39,765 nt of DNA. Origin: Pseudomonas sp. AFG_SD02_1510_Pfu_092. GTDB taxonomy: Bacteria > Pseudomonadota > Gammaproteobacteria > Pseudomonadales > Pseudomonadaceae. Below are positions 1 through 8,340 of the stretch, piece by piece. Position numbers and translations under genes: made by a program. The notes under the pieces are model-generated. The model was given only the letters and a program-made list of their open reading frames with translations. It did not search any database and had not been told where the DNA came from. Location: the NCBI RefSeq assembly GCF_003331055.1, contig NZ_PUQD01000051.1, forward strand, positions 1-39,765. Direction: 5' to 3'. Position 1 is the first letter of the stretch, and the number at the start of each line of letters is the position of its first letter.

Positions 1-77
1 CCACCTGCTCGGGCTGGTCTTCACCGAACAATTTCTTGCCCAGCCAGCCCCCGACGGATTCGCCACCCAGCCCACCC
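1..77. repeat. Terminal direct repeat, left copy
   Basis: These 77 bases are identical to 39689-39765. The tape measure gene stays in frame across the join, so the repeat is the overlap of a circular sequence, not a biological long terminal repeat. 77 is also a common assembler k-mer length. Confidence 0.95.
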
Positions 78-2311
78 AGCGCCGCACCAATGGCGCCGCC
101 CACGGCCGTACCGAGGACCGGCACAACCGAGCCAATCGCCGCGCCCGCCATCGCGCCGGCCATCGCACCGGCCATACCGCCGGCCACGCCGCCGTAACCC
201 TCTGCCTTTTCGTCCTGGGTTTGCGCGTTCAGCGCCACATCGAGCACGCCCGGCACCGCATCGAGCAGTTGGCCGCCCGGCAGCTTGCCGGCCACCTTGG
301 TAACGCCGCGCACGTTGCGCACCATGCGCCCGAGGTTGTTGGCACTGCCGGCGCTACCGGCACCGGCGAACGCGGCAACGCCCGCCACCGGCGCAGCGCT
401 CGGCACCACCGGCACGCGGCGCGCATCAGCCATGGTTCCCGCACGACGCCGGCGACGACGGCGCGCACGACGGCTACCAGGCTCTGCGGGGGCCGAATTG
501 GCCGCTGCGCCTCCCATCCGGCCGATGGCATCGGCATTGACCACAAACACGCGCTGCGGCTCGCTGGTGACGCCTGGGGCCGGGTCGTTGCTGGCCTCGA
601 CGCCAAACACCTTGCCCAGCGCACCCACGCCGGCGCCAAACACGCGGCTACGGGTCTTGGGGGTCACCCCCTCCCCCGGGGCATCCTCGGCCTTACCACC
701 GCGCCCAGCGCTCCAGGCGCGGCCGCGCACAACGTTGAACGCACCGCGCGCCACCCTGGCGCTGCTGCGCGCGGCCAACAGGGCGCTAATGCCCGCCGCC
801 AGGCCCGACAGCCCCATGATCGCGGCGGGGAACTTGTCCGAGAGCGTGGTGATACCCTGGGCGACTGCTGTCAGCCCCCGCGCCGCCATGTCGGTCGCCG
901 GGCGGATGGCATCGCCAATGCTGCGCATCGCGTCGTCAACCGCCTGGGCCGTCTCAGCCCAGGCCTGTTTAGAGGTCTCGCGACGCTCGGCCAGGTTCTT
1001 GTCCAAGATGCCGCTGGCCTTCTGCGAGTCGGCCTTAAGCTCGGCATACAGCCCCCGGTTTTGCGCGTAGGCGGTCAGCGCCGCCTTGACCTGCATGTCG
1101 GCAAACAGGTCACCGGTGCGCAGGGTCTTCTCCAGGGCCTCCAGCGCCGCCTTGGCTTTCTCCGGGTCGACTTCCTTGTCGATGTTGGCCTGGGCTTCTT
1201 TGATCTTTTTCGCCTTGGCCGGGTCGGTCGCCTCGACGTACTTCATGGCCAGCGCCATGGAAGATTCAATGACGCTCATGCCCTTCTGCAGGCCAGTGTT
1301 CAGTGAGTCCTGATAGTCAATGCCCACATCGCTGTAAGCCTTGACCACCTCGCCCGAACCGATTTTCTCCATCCAGTTCTTGAAGTTGTTCGCCGCTTCG
1401 TCCGAACTGCCGGCGGTCTTCATCTGCACCTGCAGCATGGCGCCCAGCGAGGTCACCGCATCCAGGCCGGTACTGCCGTTTTTCTCCATGCCGGCCAGCA
1501 GCTGCGGGAACCACTTGGCCATGTCGCTGGCCTCGAAGCTGCCCGCCTGCCCTTGGTAGGCGATAGCCTCCAGCGCCTGCTGCATGACCCTGGGGTCGGT
1601 AATTTTGGCGTTCTGCTGCAGGGCCATGATCATGCTGGCCGTGTCGACGCCCGAGGCGCCTTGACCGACCGCGAACTTGGCCGCCGTCGGCGCGTAGGCC
1701 ATGGCCTTGTCCAGCTCCATGCCGGCGCCGACCAGCTGGTTGATCAGGTCGGCCACATCGTTGCGGCTCATGCCGGTATCTTTCGCCGTCTGAATCACGG
1801 TGCGGCTGAGCTGCACCTCTTCGGGCTTGTTGACGGCGTCAGCCTTGATCGCAATGTCGCGGATAATCGCCTGATAGTCGGCGCTGATCTTGGTGGGGAT
1901 GGCCGCCAGGCCAATGCCCACCGTGGCGGCCGCCGCGTTGGTCTTGAGCCCCGAGCGGCCGGTGTCGATCTGCTGGTGACCCTTGAGCTGCAGGTCGGCG
2001 CCCCTCGCTTCGCGAGCCAGGCGCTGGTATTCGCGGCTCAGGCGGCCCACTTCGACGCCCTGCTTGCGCAGAGAATCAAGGTTGCCATTGAGCTTGCGCA
2101 GCAGCTTGTCGGCGCCGGCGGCGCCGGTGTCGTGTGCCCGCTTCCACTCGGCCTGCAGCTTCATGGTTTCGCCAATGGTGCTTTTGAGCACCTTGGCCTT
2201 GTTGCCCTTCTGCTCGAGCTTGGAAATGCGCCCTTCGACGTTCTTGAACGCGGCGCCGACCGACGAAGCGACGGCGCCCCCGATCACCAGGGCTAACTGC
2301 ATCTTTGCCAT
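1..2311 (-). CDS. T: Tail tape measure protein, N-terminal part (continues at the right end of the window)
   Basis: This protein sets tail length and occupies the lumen of the tail tube (P2 gpT / TP901 tape measure type). Start ATG at 2311 (MAKMQLALVIG) follows an AGGGG ribosome site and lies 15 bp after the E' stop. The first about 100 residues are charged and coiled-coil-like. A middle region (RDIAIKADAV, then a QQALEAIAYQGQ stretch) resembles the conserved tape measure core. Near the edge there are Gly/Ala-rich membrane-like repeats (GGMAGAMAGAMAGAAIG). The frame reaches base 1 open and continues in the C-terminal piece at 39246-39765. The joined gene is 2,754 nt, 917 aa, typical for this family. 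It sits in P2 order between E/E' and U. Confidence 0.9.
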   Translation of the reverse strand, partial: MAKMQLALVIGGAVASSVGAAFKNVEGRISKLEQKGNKAKVLKSTIGETMKLQAEWKRAHDTGAAGADKLLRKLNGNLDSLRKQGVEVGRLSREYQRLAREARGADLQLKGHQQIDTGRSGLKTNAAAATVGIGLAAIPTKISADYQAIIRDIAIKADAVNKPEEVQLSRTVIQTAKDTGMSRNDVADLINQLVGAGMELDKAMAYAPTAAKFAVGQGASGVDTASMIMALQQNAKITDPRVMQQALEAIAYQGQAGSFEASDMAKWFPQLLAGMEKNGSTGLDAVTSLGAMLQVQMKTAGSSDEAANNFKNWMEKIGSGEVVKAYSDVGIDYQDSLNTGLQKGMSVIESSMALAMKYVEATDPAKAKKIKEAQANIDKEVDPEKAKAALEALEKTLRTGDLFADMQVKAALTAYAQNRGLYAELKADSQKASGILDKNLAERRETSKQAWAETAQAVDDAMRSIGDAIRPATDMAARGLTAVAQGITTLSDKFPAAIMGLSGLAAGISALLAARSSARVARGAFNVVRGRAWSAGRGGKAEDAPGEGVTPKTRSRVFGAGVGALGKVFGVEASNDPAPGVTSEPQRVFVVNADAIGRMGGAAANSAPAEPGSRRARRRRRRRAGTMADARRVPVVPSAAPVAGVAAFAGAGSAGSANNLGRMVRNVRGVTKVAGKLPGGQLLDAVPGVLDVALNAQTQDEKAEGYGGVAGGMAGAMAGAMAGAAIGSVVPVLGTAVGGAIGAALGGLGGESVGGWLGKKLFGEDQPEQV

Positions 2312-2325
2312 CGGTTATCCCCTGC

Positions 2326-2442
2326 TCAGTCCGAGAGCCACCACAGCATGTCCGCAAAGGACATGCCCGATATCTCAGCGGCCGAGAAATTCAGCTCAGC
2401 GGCCAGCCGCTTGGCCAACCGCTTTTGCGTGGCAGCATCAAA
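2326..2442 (-). CDS. Tail assembly chaperone extension (E'-like), reached by frameshift
   Basis: Directly after the E stop codon, the frame displaced by +1 (equivalent to -2) is open for 38 codons: starts FDAATQKRLAKRL, contains FSAAEISGMSFADM, ends LWWLSD, and stops 14 bp before the tape measure ATG. No start codon or ribosome site of its own is visible. Established knowledge: most long-tailed phages make a chaperone fusion by frameshifting just upstream of the tape measure gene. P2 uses -1, and Mu is reported to use -2. Here the -1 frame stops after a short non-protein-like run, so the -2/+1 frame is favoured. Possible slip points are the TTT-CGC codons near 2470 or GTT-TGA at the stop. Confidence 0.7.
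   Translation of the reverse strand, partial: FDAATQKRLAKRLAAELNFSAAEISGMSFADMLWWLSD
2346..2366. repeat. 8-bp perfect inverted repeat in E'
   Basis: GCATGTCC, 5-nt spacer, GGACATGC. It lies in the 3' end of the E' frame, 35 bp before the tape measure start, where it could fold in the mRNA and affect coupling to the tape measure gene. Confidence 0.6.
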
Positions 2443-2740
2443 CGTCGTCGTCTTGCACCAGGCGAAAATAGCCAGTCTGCAGGCGGTTGTAGTCCTTGAG
2501 GGCCATCCCCTCCAGGTCCTTGGCGCCGACCTCGGCCAGCGAGGCGAACAGGTTCAGCTCGCGCTGCTCGTCGTCATCGCCGCTGACCTTCTGCGCCGCG
2601 CGGATATCGCGCACGGTAGGCGAGCGCAGGCTGACGGTGTCGACCTTGATGCCGTTCATTTCTACGGGGTAGCTCAGCGTTACGGTAACGCGGTCGGCCG
2701 AGACGGTCAGCCATTTTGGGGTTGTCTGTACGATAGCCAT
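2438..2740 (-). CDS. E: Tail assembly chaperone, first-frame product (gpE / Mu gp41-like)
   Basis: A 100-aa protein of the Phage_TAC (E/41/14) type that binds the tape measure during tail assembly. Start chosen at ATG 2740 (MAIVQTTPKW) after AAGGA. Visible family features: a beta-rich N-terminus (TVTLSYPVEMNGIKVDTVSLRSPTVRDI in two pieces: VEMNGIKVDTV and LRSPTVRDIRAA), an acidic GDDDEQRELNL segment and a DLEGMALKDY helix. It lies between tube and tape measure, exactly where E sits in P2. It ends in DDDV-stop with a second frame open across the stop (see the extension). Confidence 0.85.
   Translation of the reverse strand: MAIVQTTPKWLTVSADRVTVTLSYPVEMNGIKVDTVSLRSPTVRDIRAAQKVSGDDDEQRELNLFASLAEVGAKDLEGMALKDYNRLQTGYFRLVQDDDV
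2679..2689. repeat. GTTAC palindrome site 1 (1-nt spacer)
   Basis: GTTAC-G-GTAAC flanked by C and G. It lies inside the chaperone E codons for Val-Thr-Val-Thr. Confidence 0.85.
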
Positions 2741-2773
2741 GGGGTCTTTTCCTTGCATTCAGTGGGGAGGGGA

Positions 2774-3283
2774 TTACAGGCCGAGCGCGGTGCGCTGCTC
2801 GGCCAGTTGGTCGACGCCATCGATCACGCGGCGCATACCCAGCGCATCGATCTCGTAAACCGTGCGGCCGTCGACCTCAAGCTTGTAGTAGGTCAGGCTC
2901 ACGCCGTGCTTGACTTCGGCCTTGTCGCCCGACTTCCAGTCGCCCATGTCAATCTCTTTGAGACTGCCGCGCAGGGTGACGATCACCGGTTTGATCTTGC
3001 CTTTGAGGCCCTTAAAGGCGCCCCGGAAAACGCCGTTGAAGGCGGTACCATCGGCCAGGCCAAAGAATTGCAACGCCTCGCGCCGCACGCCGGTGGTGGT
3101 AAAGCTGGCCTCCTGCTTTTCCATGCCCTGATCCATCTCAACCGGCATATCCATGCCGCCGGGGCGGTGCTCCTCCATCTTGAGGGTCAGCTTGGGCAGG
3201 GTCAGGCTGGGCACATCGCCCTGGAAGCTGACGCCGTCAACGAACAGGTTCAGGTTGGCCAGGGTTTCGGGAATCATTGCCAT
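2774..3283 (-). CDS. FII: Major tail tube protein (gpFII)
   Basis: A 169-aa protein of the P2 FII tube family that polymerises into the inner tail tube. Start MAMIPETLANLNLF has a strong AAGGAG 9 nt upstream. The IPETLANLNLFVDG opening, the LPKLTLKMEEHRPGGMD block and the TYYKLEVDGR strand near the C-terminus are typical. It follows the sheath gene by 12 bp, as in P2. Confidence 0.92.
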   Translation of the reverse strand: MAMIPETLANLNLFVDGVSFQGDVPSLTLPKLTLKMEEHRPGGMDMPVEMDQGMEKQEASFTTTGVRREALQFFGLADGTAFNGVFRGAFKGLKGKIKPVIVTLRGSLKEIDMGDWKSGDKAEVKHGVSLTYYKLEVDGRTVYEIDALGMRRVIDGVDQLAEQRTALGL

Positions 3284-3295
3284 GTAGAGCGCTCC

Positions 3296-4474
3296 TTATG
3301 CGGCCGAGTCGAGGACTTCGGTCAGCCATTGATTGGTGATTTCGACGCGGAAATTCGGGTTCTCCGCCGGCGGAACGTCGGTAAAGCGGATGTTCCAGTA
3401 CACCTTGCCCTGCTCCAGCTGGCTGGCGGTGTTCAGCTCGGTATCCGCGTACACCTCGAAGTTGATGATTGCGCCTTGGTTCTTGAGGTCGCGCATGAAC
3501 GCCTGCAGCCCTTCGGTAACGTCCTTGACGTAGGTCGCGGTGATGGAACGATCAACCGCCCATTTGTGGCCGTACAGAATCGCATCCATGACGATATCCA
3601 TGGTCCGCACGCGGGTGACGAAGGCCCATTTCGGATCGCTCGACAGCGTGCGGTTGCCCCACAGGCGGTAGCCGTCATCGCGAATGATGGTGGTGATATT
3701 GGCGTTGTTCAGCAGGTTCGCCCGGCAGGTTTCGTCGCCATCCAAGAATTCCACCGACCGCGTGGTGCCGGTGATACCGACGAATTCCTTGTTGGACGGC
3801 GAGGCCCAAAAGCCGTACTCGCTGTCGGTCCAGGCGAACAGGCCAGCAACCCAGGCCGACGCCGGCGCGTCGACCGTGGCCGAGGCCGTGGTGTCCCAGT
3901 ATTTGACGCCGGGGTCGACCATGAACGCGCGCTTGGCGCCGAACTCGGCGGCGTAGGCCTGGGCGGCCTCGTCGGTAGTGCCTGGGCCGTCGATGATGGC
4001 GATGCCGCGCAGCTTGTCGGCCAGGGCCACCAGCGCGGTACCGACCGCCAGGGTGGCACTGTGCTTGGGCGTCACCAGCAGCCGCGGCTGTGCGTTGAAC
4101 CGGCTTTTGCCGTCGAGCAGCGCCTGCAGGCCGGTACGGCCGCCGCCGGCGAGCACGCCGCCGATGATCGCGGAAGTCTGCGCCGCCGCGTCGTCCACCT
4201 TGGCCACGCCACACGCAACGATTACCGCTTTGGCGCGGGTGTAGATCGCCTGGCACGCCTTGGCAATGGCCGACTCAGCGCCAAAGGCGGCGATGGCTTC
4301 GCGCTCGCTGGTAATCAGTACCAGCTCGTTGGGCATCGCCGTTGGCGTGGATTGCGCACCAGGCCCAGGGGTGAAGGTATCAACCAGGCCGATGATCGAG
4401 GAGGACGGCAGGGCGATATTGCGCGTGCCGGTGTCGACGTTCGTTACGGTAACGCCGTGAAAGAATCCAGCCAT
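3296..4474 (-). CDS. FI: Contractile tail sheath protein (gpFI)
   Basis: A 392-aa tail sheath subunit, close to the P2 FI length. It contracts to drive the tube through the cell envelope. Start ATG 4474 (MAGFFHGVTVTNVDTG) follows CTGGAG. Family signatures include the N-terminal SSSIIGLVDTF, a central YGFWASPSNKEFVGITGTTR and the C-terminal EVYADTELNTASQLEQGKVY broken by usual sheath residues (KVYWNIRFTDVPPAENPNFR). Its presence makes this a myovirus. A terminator-like hairpin pair lies immediately upstream. Confidence 0.95.
   Translation of the reverse strand: MAGFFHGVTVTNVDTGTRNIALPSSSIIGLVDTFTPGPGAQSTPTAMPNELVLITSEREAIAAFGAESAIAKACQAIYTRAKAVIVACGVAKVDDAAAQTSAIIGGVLAGGGRTGLQALLDGKSRFNAQPRLLVTPKHSATLAVGTALVALADKLRGIAIIDGPGTTDEAAQAYAAEFGAKRAFMVDPGVKYWDTTASATVDAPASAWVAGLFAWTDSEYGFWASPSNKEFVGITGTTRSVEFLDGDETCRANLLNNANITTIIRDDGYRLWGNRTLSSDPKWAFVTRVRTMDIVMDAILYGHKWAVDRSITATYVKDVTEGLQAFMRDLKNQGAIINFEVYADTELNTASQLEQGKVYWNIRFTDVPPAENPNFRVEITNQWLTEVLDSAA
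4443..4453. repeat. GTTAC palindrome site 2 (1-nt spacer)
   Basis: GTTAC-G-GTAAC flanked by C and G. It lies in the sheath gene at Val-Thr-Val-Thr (residues 8-11). Confidence 0.85.
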
Positions 4475-4494
4475 GTTTACTCCAGATGTGAAAA

Positions 4495-4513
4495 GGCCCC
4501 GCAAAGCAGGGCC
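4495..4513 (-). terminator. Terminator-like hairpin before the sheath gene
   Basis: Stem GGCCCCGC / GCAGGGCC (one mismatch), AAA loop, followed on the minus strand by TTTTCA and then CTGGAG, the ribosome site of the sheath gene. Confidence 0.55.
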
Positions 4514-4535
4514 AGGTGGTACAGCGGAAAAGAAA

Positions 4536-4557
4536 ACGCCCCGTCAGTGCGGGGCGT
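4536..4557 (-). terminator. Rho-independent terminator after the fibre-assembly gene
   Basis: Stem ACGCCCCG / CGGGGCGT with a 6-nt loop, followed on the minus strand by TTTTCTTTTCC. It overlaps the last base of the fibre-assembly stop codon. Confidence 0.75.
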
Positions 4558-5144
4558 CAGGTATCGGCCTGGGCGTCTTCGGGGCTCGGCGGCCACTCGA
4601 CAGCCAGGGGGTAGCCGTCTTGCTGCTCGATCCGGCCGAGGTCGACGCGGTAATGCCTCCAGGCGAGCAACAGCGCTTGCTCGGCCTCGGTAGCACGCCC
4701 CAGCTCCACGGCATCCAGCAACGGCGCGATGCGCGCACTGGCCACCGCCAGGCGCTCGTCGCGGGCCGCCAGCACCTCCTGCCGGCGCCCCTCCAGCTGG
4801 GCCGCTTCGTTCAACAGCCAATCCTCGCCCGTCCATGTGTAATAGCGCCCCGGGCACGGCGTTACGGTCAGCTCCTCAGGCAGCGGCCCAAGCGCCGAAT
4901 AGGTCAGGGCCTCGCCGGTGGCCTTCACGTACACCGGCCCCCGGTGGTCCTCAATCAGCTCCCAAGCGGTCTGGTCGGCATTGCGCACAATCGCGAACCC
5001 GGCGACCGGCTCGGGCGGCGCGTCGAGGTAGGCGCGCGCCGGAATCAGCCAGTTGTCGGGCACCCGTGGGTCAGCATCAGGCACGCCGATGCCGCACAAC
5101 TCCCAGGTATTGGGGGCTGCGTGGTAGATAGTTGGTGCGTCCAT
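4557..5144 (-). CDS. G: Tail fibre assembly chaperone (gpG-like)
   Basis: A 195-aa protein placed directly after the fibre gene, as P2 gpG. Proteins of this family help fold and attach tail fibres. The start MDAPTIYHAAPNTW was chosen for its GACGAG ribosome site 6 nt upstream. It has a tail-fibre-assembly-like C-terminal half: LLNEAAQLEGRRQEVL helix, ARIAPLLDAVELG, EQALLLAWRHYRVDLGRI, and PLAVEWPPSPE near the end. That A-W-x-x-Y-R motif is typical of the family. Confidence 0.88.
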   Translation of the reverse strand: MDAPTIYHAAPNTWELCGIGVPDADPRVPDNWLIPARAYLDAPPEPVAGFAIVRNADQTAWELIEDHRGPVYVKATGEALTYSALGPLPEELTVTPCPGRYYTWTGEDWLLNEAAQLEGRRQEVLAARDERLAVASARIAPLLDAVELGRATEAEQALLLAWRHYRVDLGRIEQQDGYPLAVEWPPSPEDAQADT

Positions 5145-5154
5145 AGGATTCTCG

Positions 5155-8100
5155 TCAGTATTTGATGTAGGCAATCAAGGCCACGTTTCGGCCCCGCGTC
5201 TCGCTGCCACCGCTTGCGCTGATTTGCAGGGTGTGGGAGTGAGCGCCCGCCGTGTCGGAGTTACCGTAAATGCTGTGGGAGTGGTCACCGCCGCCAAACC
5301 CGCCCTCGATCACAGCAGGGGTTGCACCCGGCGCGCTGATGGCCGGGCGCGAGCCGGCGATATCGTTCAGGCCCATATTCATCGTGTGGCTGTGTGCGCC
5401 GCTGGATGTCGTGGAACCCGTCACCCCGTGCGCGTGCGCGCCTTGCGTGTCGGTGGTACCGGCGTGGGTGTGCGACGCGTACAGGTGGTTCTGCCAGCTA
5501 CCCAGCACTCGCCCTGGGTCTACGCCTCGGCCTTCGTCCAAGCCTCGGACGAATTCGCCGCGCAGGTCGGGCACGTTGAACGTGGTGCTGCCATTGCCAG
5601 CCCCGTAGGTGGTGCCGATGGCGGCGAACAGCTCCGGGTAAGCCGTCCGGCTCACCGCAGCGCCGTTTGCCTTGATGCGCCCGCGCGGCAGGGCTGCACT
5701 GGCATAGAAACTGATTTCGCCAGGCTGTGCGTTTTCCTCTACCGCGACAGCCCGCACAAATGCCGTACTTGCCACCTGCCCGTTGTTGGTCGTCGTCGGC
5801 GCGGTCGGGCAAGTAGGCACGCCGCTAAATGCCGGGCTGACCAAAGGCGCCAGTTCCATAGGCGCGCGCCAGGTGCCGTCATTGTTACTGGAACGCACAA
5901 ACACGCGGTCCGAGTAAGGAATGTTGGCAATCTCAAACCCCTTATCAGTGCCGTATACCATGCGCATCACAAAGGCAAAGGCGGGATAGGGAGAAATAGC
6001 GCTCGCGTAGTAATAGTTGCCCGAAGGCCAGGCCGCCAGCTCTCCGGTTGTGGGCGGCGTCGGCCCTACTGTTCCCCCTCCAAGCCCATATTGGTTCAGG
6101 GTGTTGCGCAGGTACTGCTGGTTCACCAGGCCCAGCGCATTGCCACCCAAGGGCAACGTCGGGGCCAACGGCGTACCTGTGAACGACGGGCTGGCCAGCG
6201 GTGCCTTGGTCGCCAGCGAGTTGGTCATGGTGGTGGCAAAGTTCGGGTCGTTGGCCAACGCATTGGCCAGCTCGCGCAAGGTGTCCAGTGCCCCCGGCGA
6301 CGAATCGACCAGGGTGGCTATCGCGTCCTGCACAAACTCGGTCGTTGCCAGCTGCTTGGACTTGGTCCCCTTGAGCGCGGTGGGAGCCGTAGGCGCCCCT
6401 GAAAACGTCGGGCTATCCAGGGTGGCCACATCGTTCCACGCCTGCCAAACGCTCGCCGCGCGTCGACGCCACATCAGCCGATCAGTACCAGCCGGAAACA
6501 ACAGCTGAAAGCCAATCGCCCCGATTACCTTGTGTATCAGCGCGCCACCAGCGCCGCCAAAGGGCAGATTGAGTGTCGAACTGTTCACGTAGTAAATGCC
6601 CGCCGGCACGGTGGCATCGTCAAAGTCCGGCATGGTCATGCCAATGCCCACTCCACCCAGGCCCAACTGAGCCAACAGGCCATAAACGAACGCCGTGTTG
6701 GCCAGCTGCTGGCTGTTGGTAGCAAGCGGTGCCGTAGGCCCCTGCGGCGTGCCGGTGAAGACCGGCGAATGCAGCCGACCGATTTCCGACCACGCCGACC
6801 AGGTGCCGGAATAGCAGGTACGGCTAAACGTGCGGTTGCTTGGCTGATACAACGTGTAGAACTGGGTAAAGATGCTCAGCCCAGCGGCCTGCACCAGCAG
6901 CGTGCCGGCGTAGGGCTCGGGGTAGTTCAGCTCCGCCGTTGCCTGGGCGTTGGACGGCTGGCCGTAAGAGCCCGGCGTCACCACGTTGTTCAGGTTGGTG
7001 CCGGCCGGGAGATTGGAACCTTGGACGCCACCCGACCCCCACCCCATGCCACCCAGCAGCGACTGCACAAACTGGGTCGTTGCCAGGGTCGTGTCATTGA
7101 CTGTCAGCGCTTGCGTGGGCGCCTTGGGCGCGCCGGTAAAGGTCGGGCTGGCCAGCGGCGCCTTGGCCGCCAGCGCATTGGTCATGGTGGTGGCAAAATT
7201 CGGATCGTCACCAATCGCTGTCGCCAGCTCTTTGAGGGTGTCCAAAGCGCCCGGCGCCGCTGCAACCAGAGCCGTCACAGCGGCCTGCACGAACGCGGTA
7301 TTGGCGATCTGCTGGGAGTTGTTGCCCGCCGGCGCCGTCGGCGCCGTTGGAACCCCGCTCAAGGCCGGGCTGGCCAGCGGCGCCTTGGTCGCCAAAGCGC
7401 TGTCAACTTCCGTCTTGGTGTACACATCGGTCAGGCCGTAACCCGCCACCGTGGTCGGGTTGGTGGCGGCGACCACCCGCCCGTACTTGTCGACCGTCAC
7501 GCTGCGGTAGGTGCCAGCAGCCACGCCGGTGCGACCAAACGCCATGTCAAACGTCAGCCCCGAAACCCCCAGGCTGATCAGCGCGTCGGTGACCAACTGC
7601 CAGGCACTGTCACCGTTGAGCGTGCCTTTCTCGACCAGTACCAGCAGCCCCGGCGTTACCTTGGCGCTGGTGTCGGCGTCTTTGGTGCGGGTCCAGGCGC
7701 CGGTCGACACCTCGTAGATACCGTTTTCCTTGGCCGCCGTCTGGTTCTTCACCAGCACCCGGTTACCGGCCAGCAGCGCCACCCCGTCAATGGTCTGCAG
7801 GCCAGTCAGCGCGATATTGGCCGTGGTGGCCACAACTACCGAATGCTTGAAGTCCTGGCGCGCCAGTTCCTCGGTCACCCATTCGCGGGTGGCCAACACA
7901 ACGCTTGGGTCGATTTTCAGCTGTACGTTGCTGGAACTGCTGACGATCAGGCTCATGCGCACCACCTGGGTGCGGCCCGAGCCCTGGCTTAGCAGCGGCT
8001 TGTAGGTCGGTGCGCAGTTGGCCACCGCGACCAGATCGCCGTCGGCGTCGTACAGGCCAATTTCGCGAATCCACTTACCGCCCACCTCGGCCGGTATGAC

Positions 8101-8340
8101 CTGCTCGGCCACGATGATTGCCGAATCGGTGTCATCGACTTTCAGCTGGTTCAGCGGCGCGCGGCGCCATTCGTTGATCAGCTTCGTCTGCGTGGCATTG
8201 GGGGTCGGGTCGGTGCCGTTGGCATCACCCACGCCCATCTGTGTAATTTTCCAAGCGGTGCCCAGGGCATCCGCGTTGGCCTGTTTCGCCGCGCCAACGT
8301 TCGTGAGGATGGCGTAGAACTGGGAGTTTTGATCAACCAT
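5155..8340 (-). CDS. H: Tail fibre / receptor-binding protein (gpH-like)
   Basis: A 1061-aa distal tail fibre. Start MVDQNSQFYAILTNVG overlaps the gpI stop by 8 bp. N-terminus (1-150): tail-collar fibre attachment domain (QFYAILTNVGAAKQANA, EVGGKWIREIGLYD). Middle: fibre repeats built on APLASPxFxGxPxAPT, including a duplicated block of about 100 residues (GALDTLKELATAIGDDPNFA near residue 365 and GALDTLRELANALANDPNFA near residue 660). C-terminus (from about 890): tail collar domain (GEISFYASAALPRGRIKANG, VPDLRGEFVRGLDEGRG) then a His-rich tip with several H-x-H pairs (HTHAG, HAHG, HSHT, DHSHS, HSHT). H-x-H motifs bind iron in other fibre needles. Fibre genes vary between related phages, so host range probably lies here. 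Confidence 0.93.
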   Translation of the reverse strand: MVDQNSQFYAILTNVGAAKQANADALGTAWKITQMGVGDANGTDPTPNATQTKLINEWRRAPLNQLKVDDTDSAIIVAEQVIPAEVGGKWIREIGLYDADGDLVAVANCAPTYKPLLSQGSGRTQVVRMSLIVSSSSNVQLKIDPSVVLATREWVTEELARQDFKHSVVVATTANIALTGLQTIDGVALLAGNRVLVKNQTAAKENGIYEVSTGAWTRTKDADTSAKVTPGLLVLVEKGTLNGDSAWQLVTDALISLGVSGLTFDMAFGRTGVAAGTYRSVTVDKYGRVVAATNPTTVAGYGLTDVYTKTEVDSALATKAPLASPALSGVPTAPTAPAGNNSQQIANTAFVQAAVTALVAAAPGALDTLKELATAIGDDPNFATTMTNALAAKAPLASPTFTGAPKAPTQALTVNDTTLATTQFVQSLLGGMGWGSGGVQGSNLPAGTNLNNVVTPGSYGQPSNAQATAELNYPEPYAGTLLVQAAGLSIFTQFYTLYQPSNRTFSRTCYSGTWSAWSEIGRLHSPVFTGTPQGPTAPLATNSQQLANTAFVYGLLAQLGLGGVGIGMTMPDFDDATVPAGIYYVNSSTLNLPFGGAGGALIHKVIGAIGFQLLFPAGTDRLMWRRRAASVWQAWNDVATLDSPTFSGAPTAPTALKGTKSKQLATTEFVQDAIATLVDSSPGALDTLRELANALANDPNFATTMTNSLATKAPLASPSFTGTPLAPTLPLGGNALGLVNQQYLRNTLNQYGLGGGTVGPTPPTTGELAAWPSGNYYYASAISPYPAFAFVMRMVYGTDKGFEIANIPYSDRVFVRSSNNDGTWRAPMELAPLVSPAFSGVPTCPTAPTTTNNGQVASTAFVRAVAVEENAQPGEISFYASAALPRGRIKANGAAVSRTAYPELFAAIGTTYGAGNGSTTFNVPDLRGEFVRGLDEGRGVDPGRVLGSWQNHLYASHTHAGTTDTQGAHAHGVTGSTTSSGAHSHTMNMGLNDIAGSRPAISAPGATPAVIEGGFGGGDHSHSIYGNSDTAGAHSHTLQISASGGSETRGRNVALIAYIKY

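Noticed and set aside
221..1306. Long plus-strand open frame (361 codons) rich in Arg/His/Ala
   Set aside because: It is the antisense shadow of the tape measure gene. Composition is typical of GC-rich shadow frames and no ribosome site is present.
2348..4693. 781-codon plus-strand frame
   Set aside because: It runs opposite to E, tube and sheath, which are clearly real. It has no recognisable domain.
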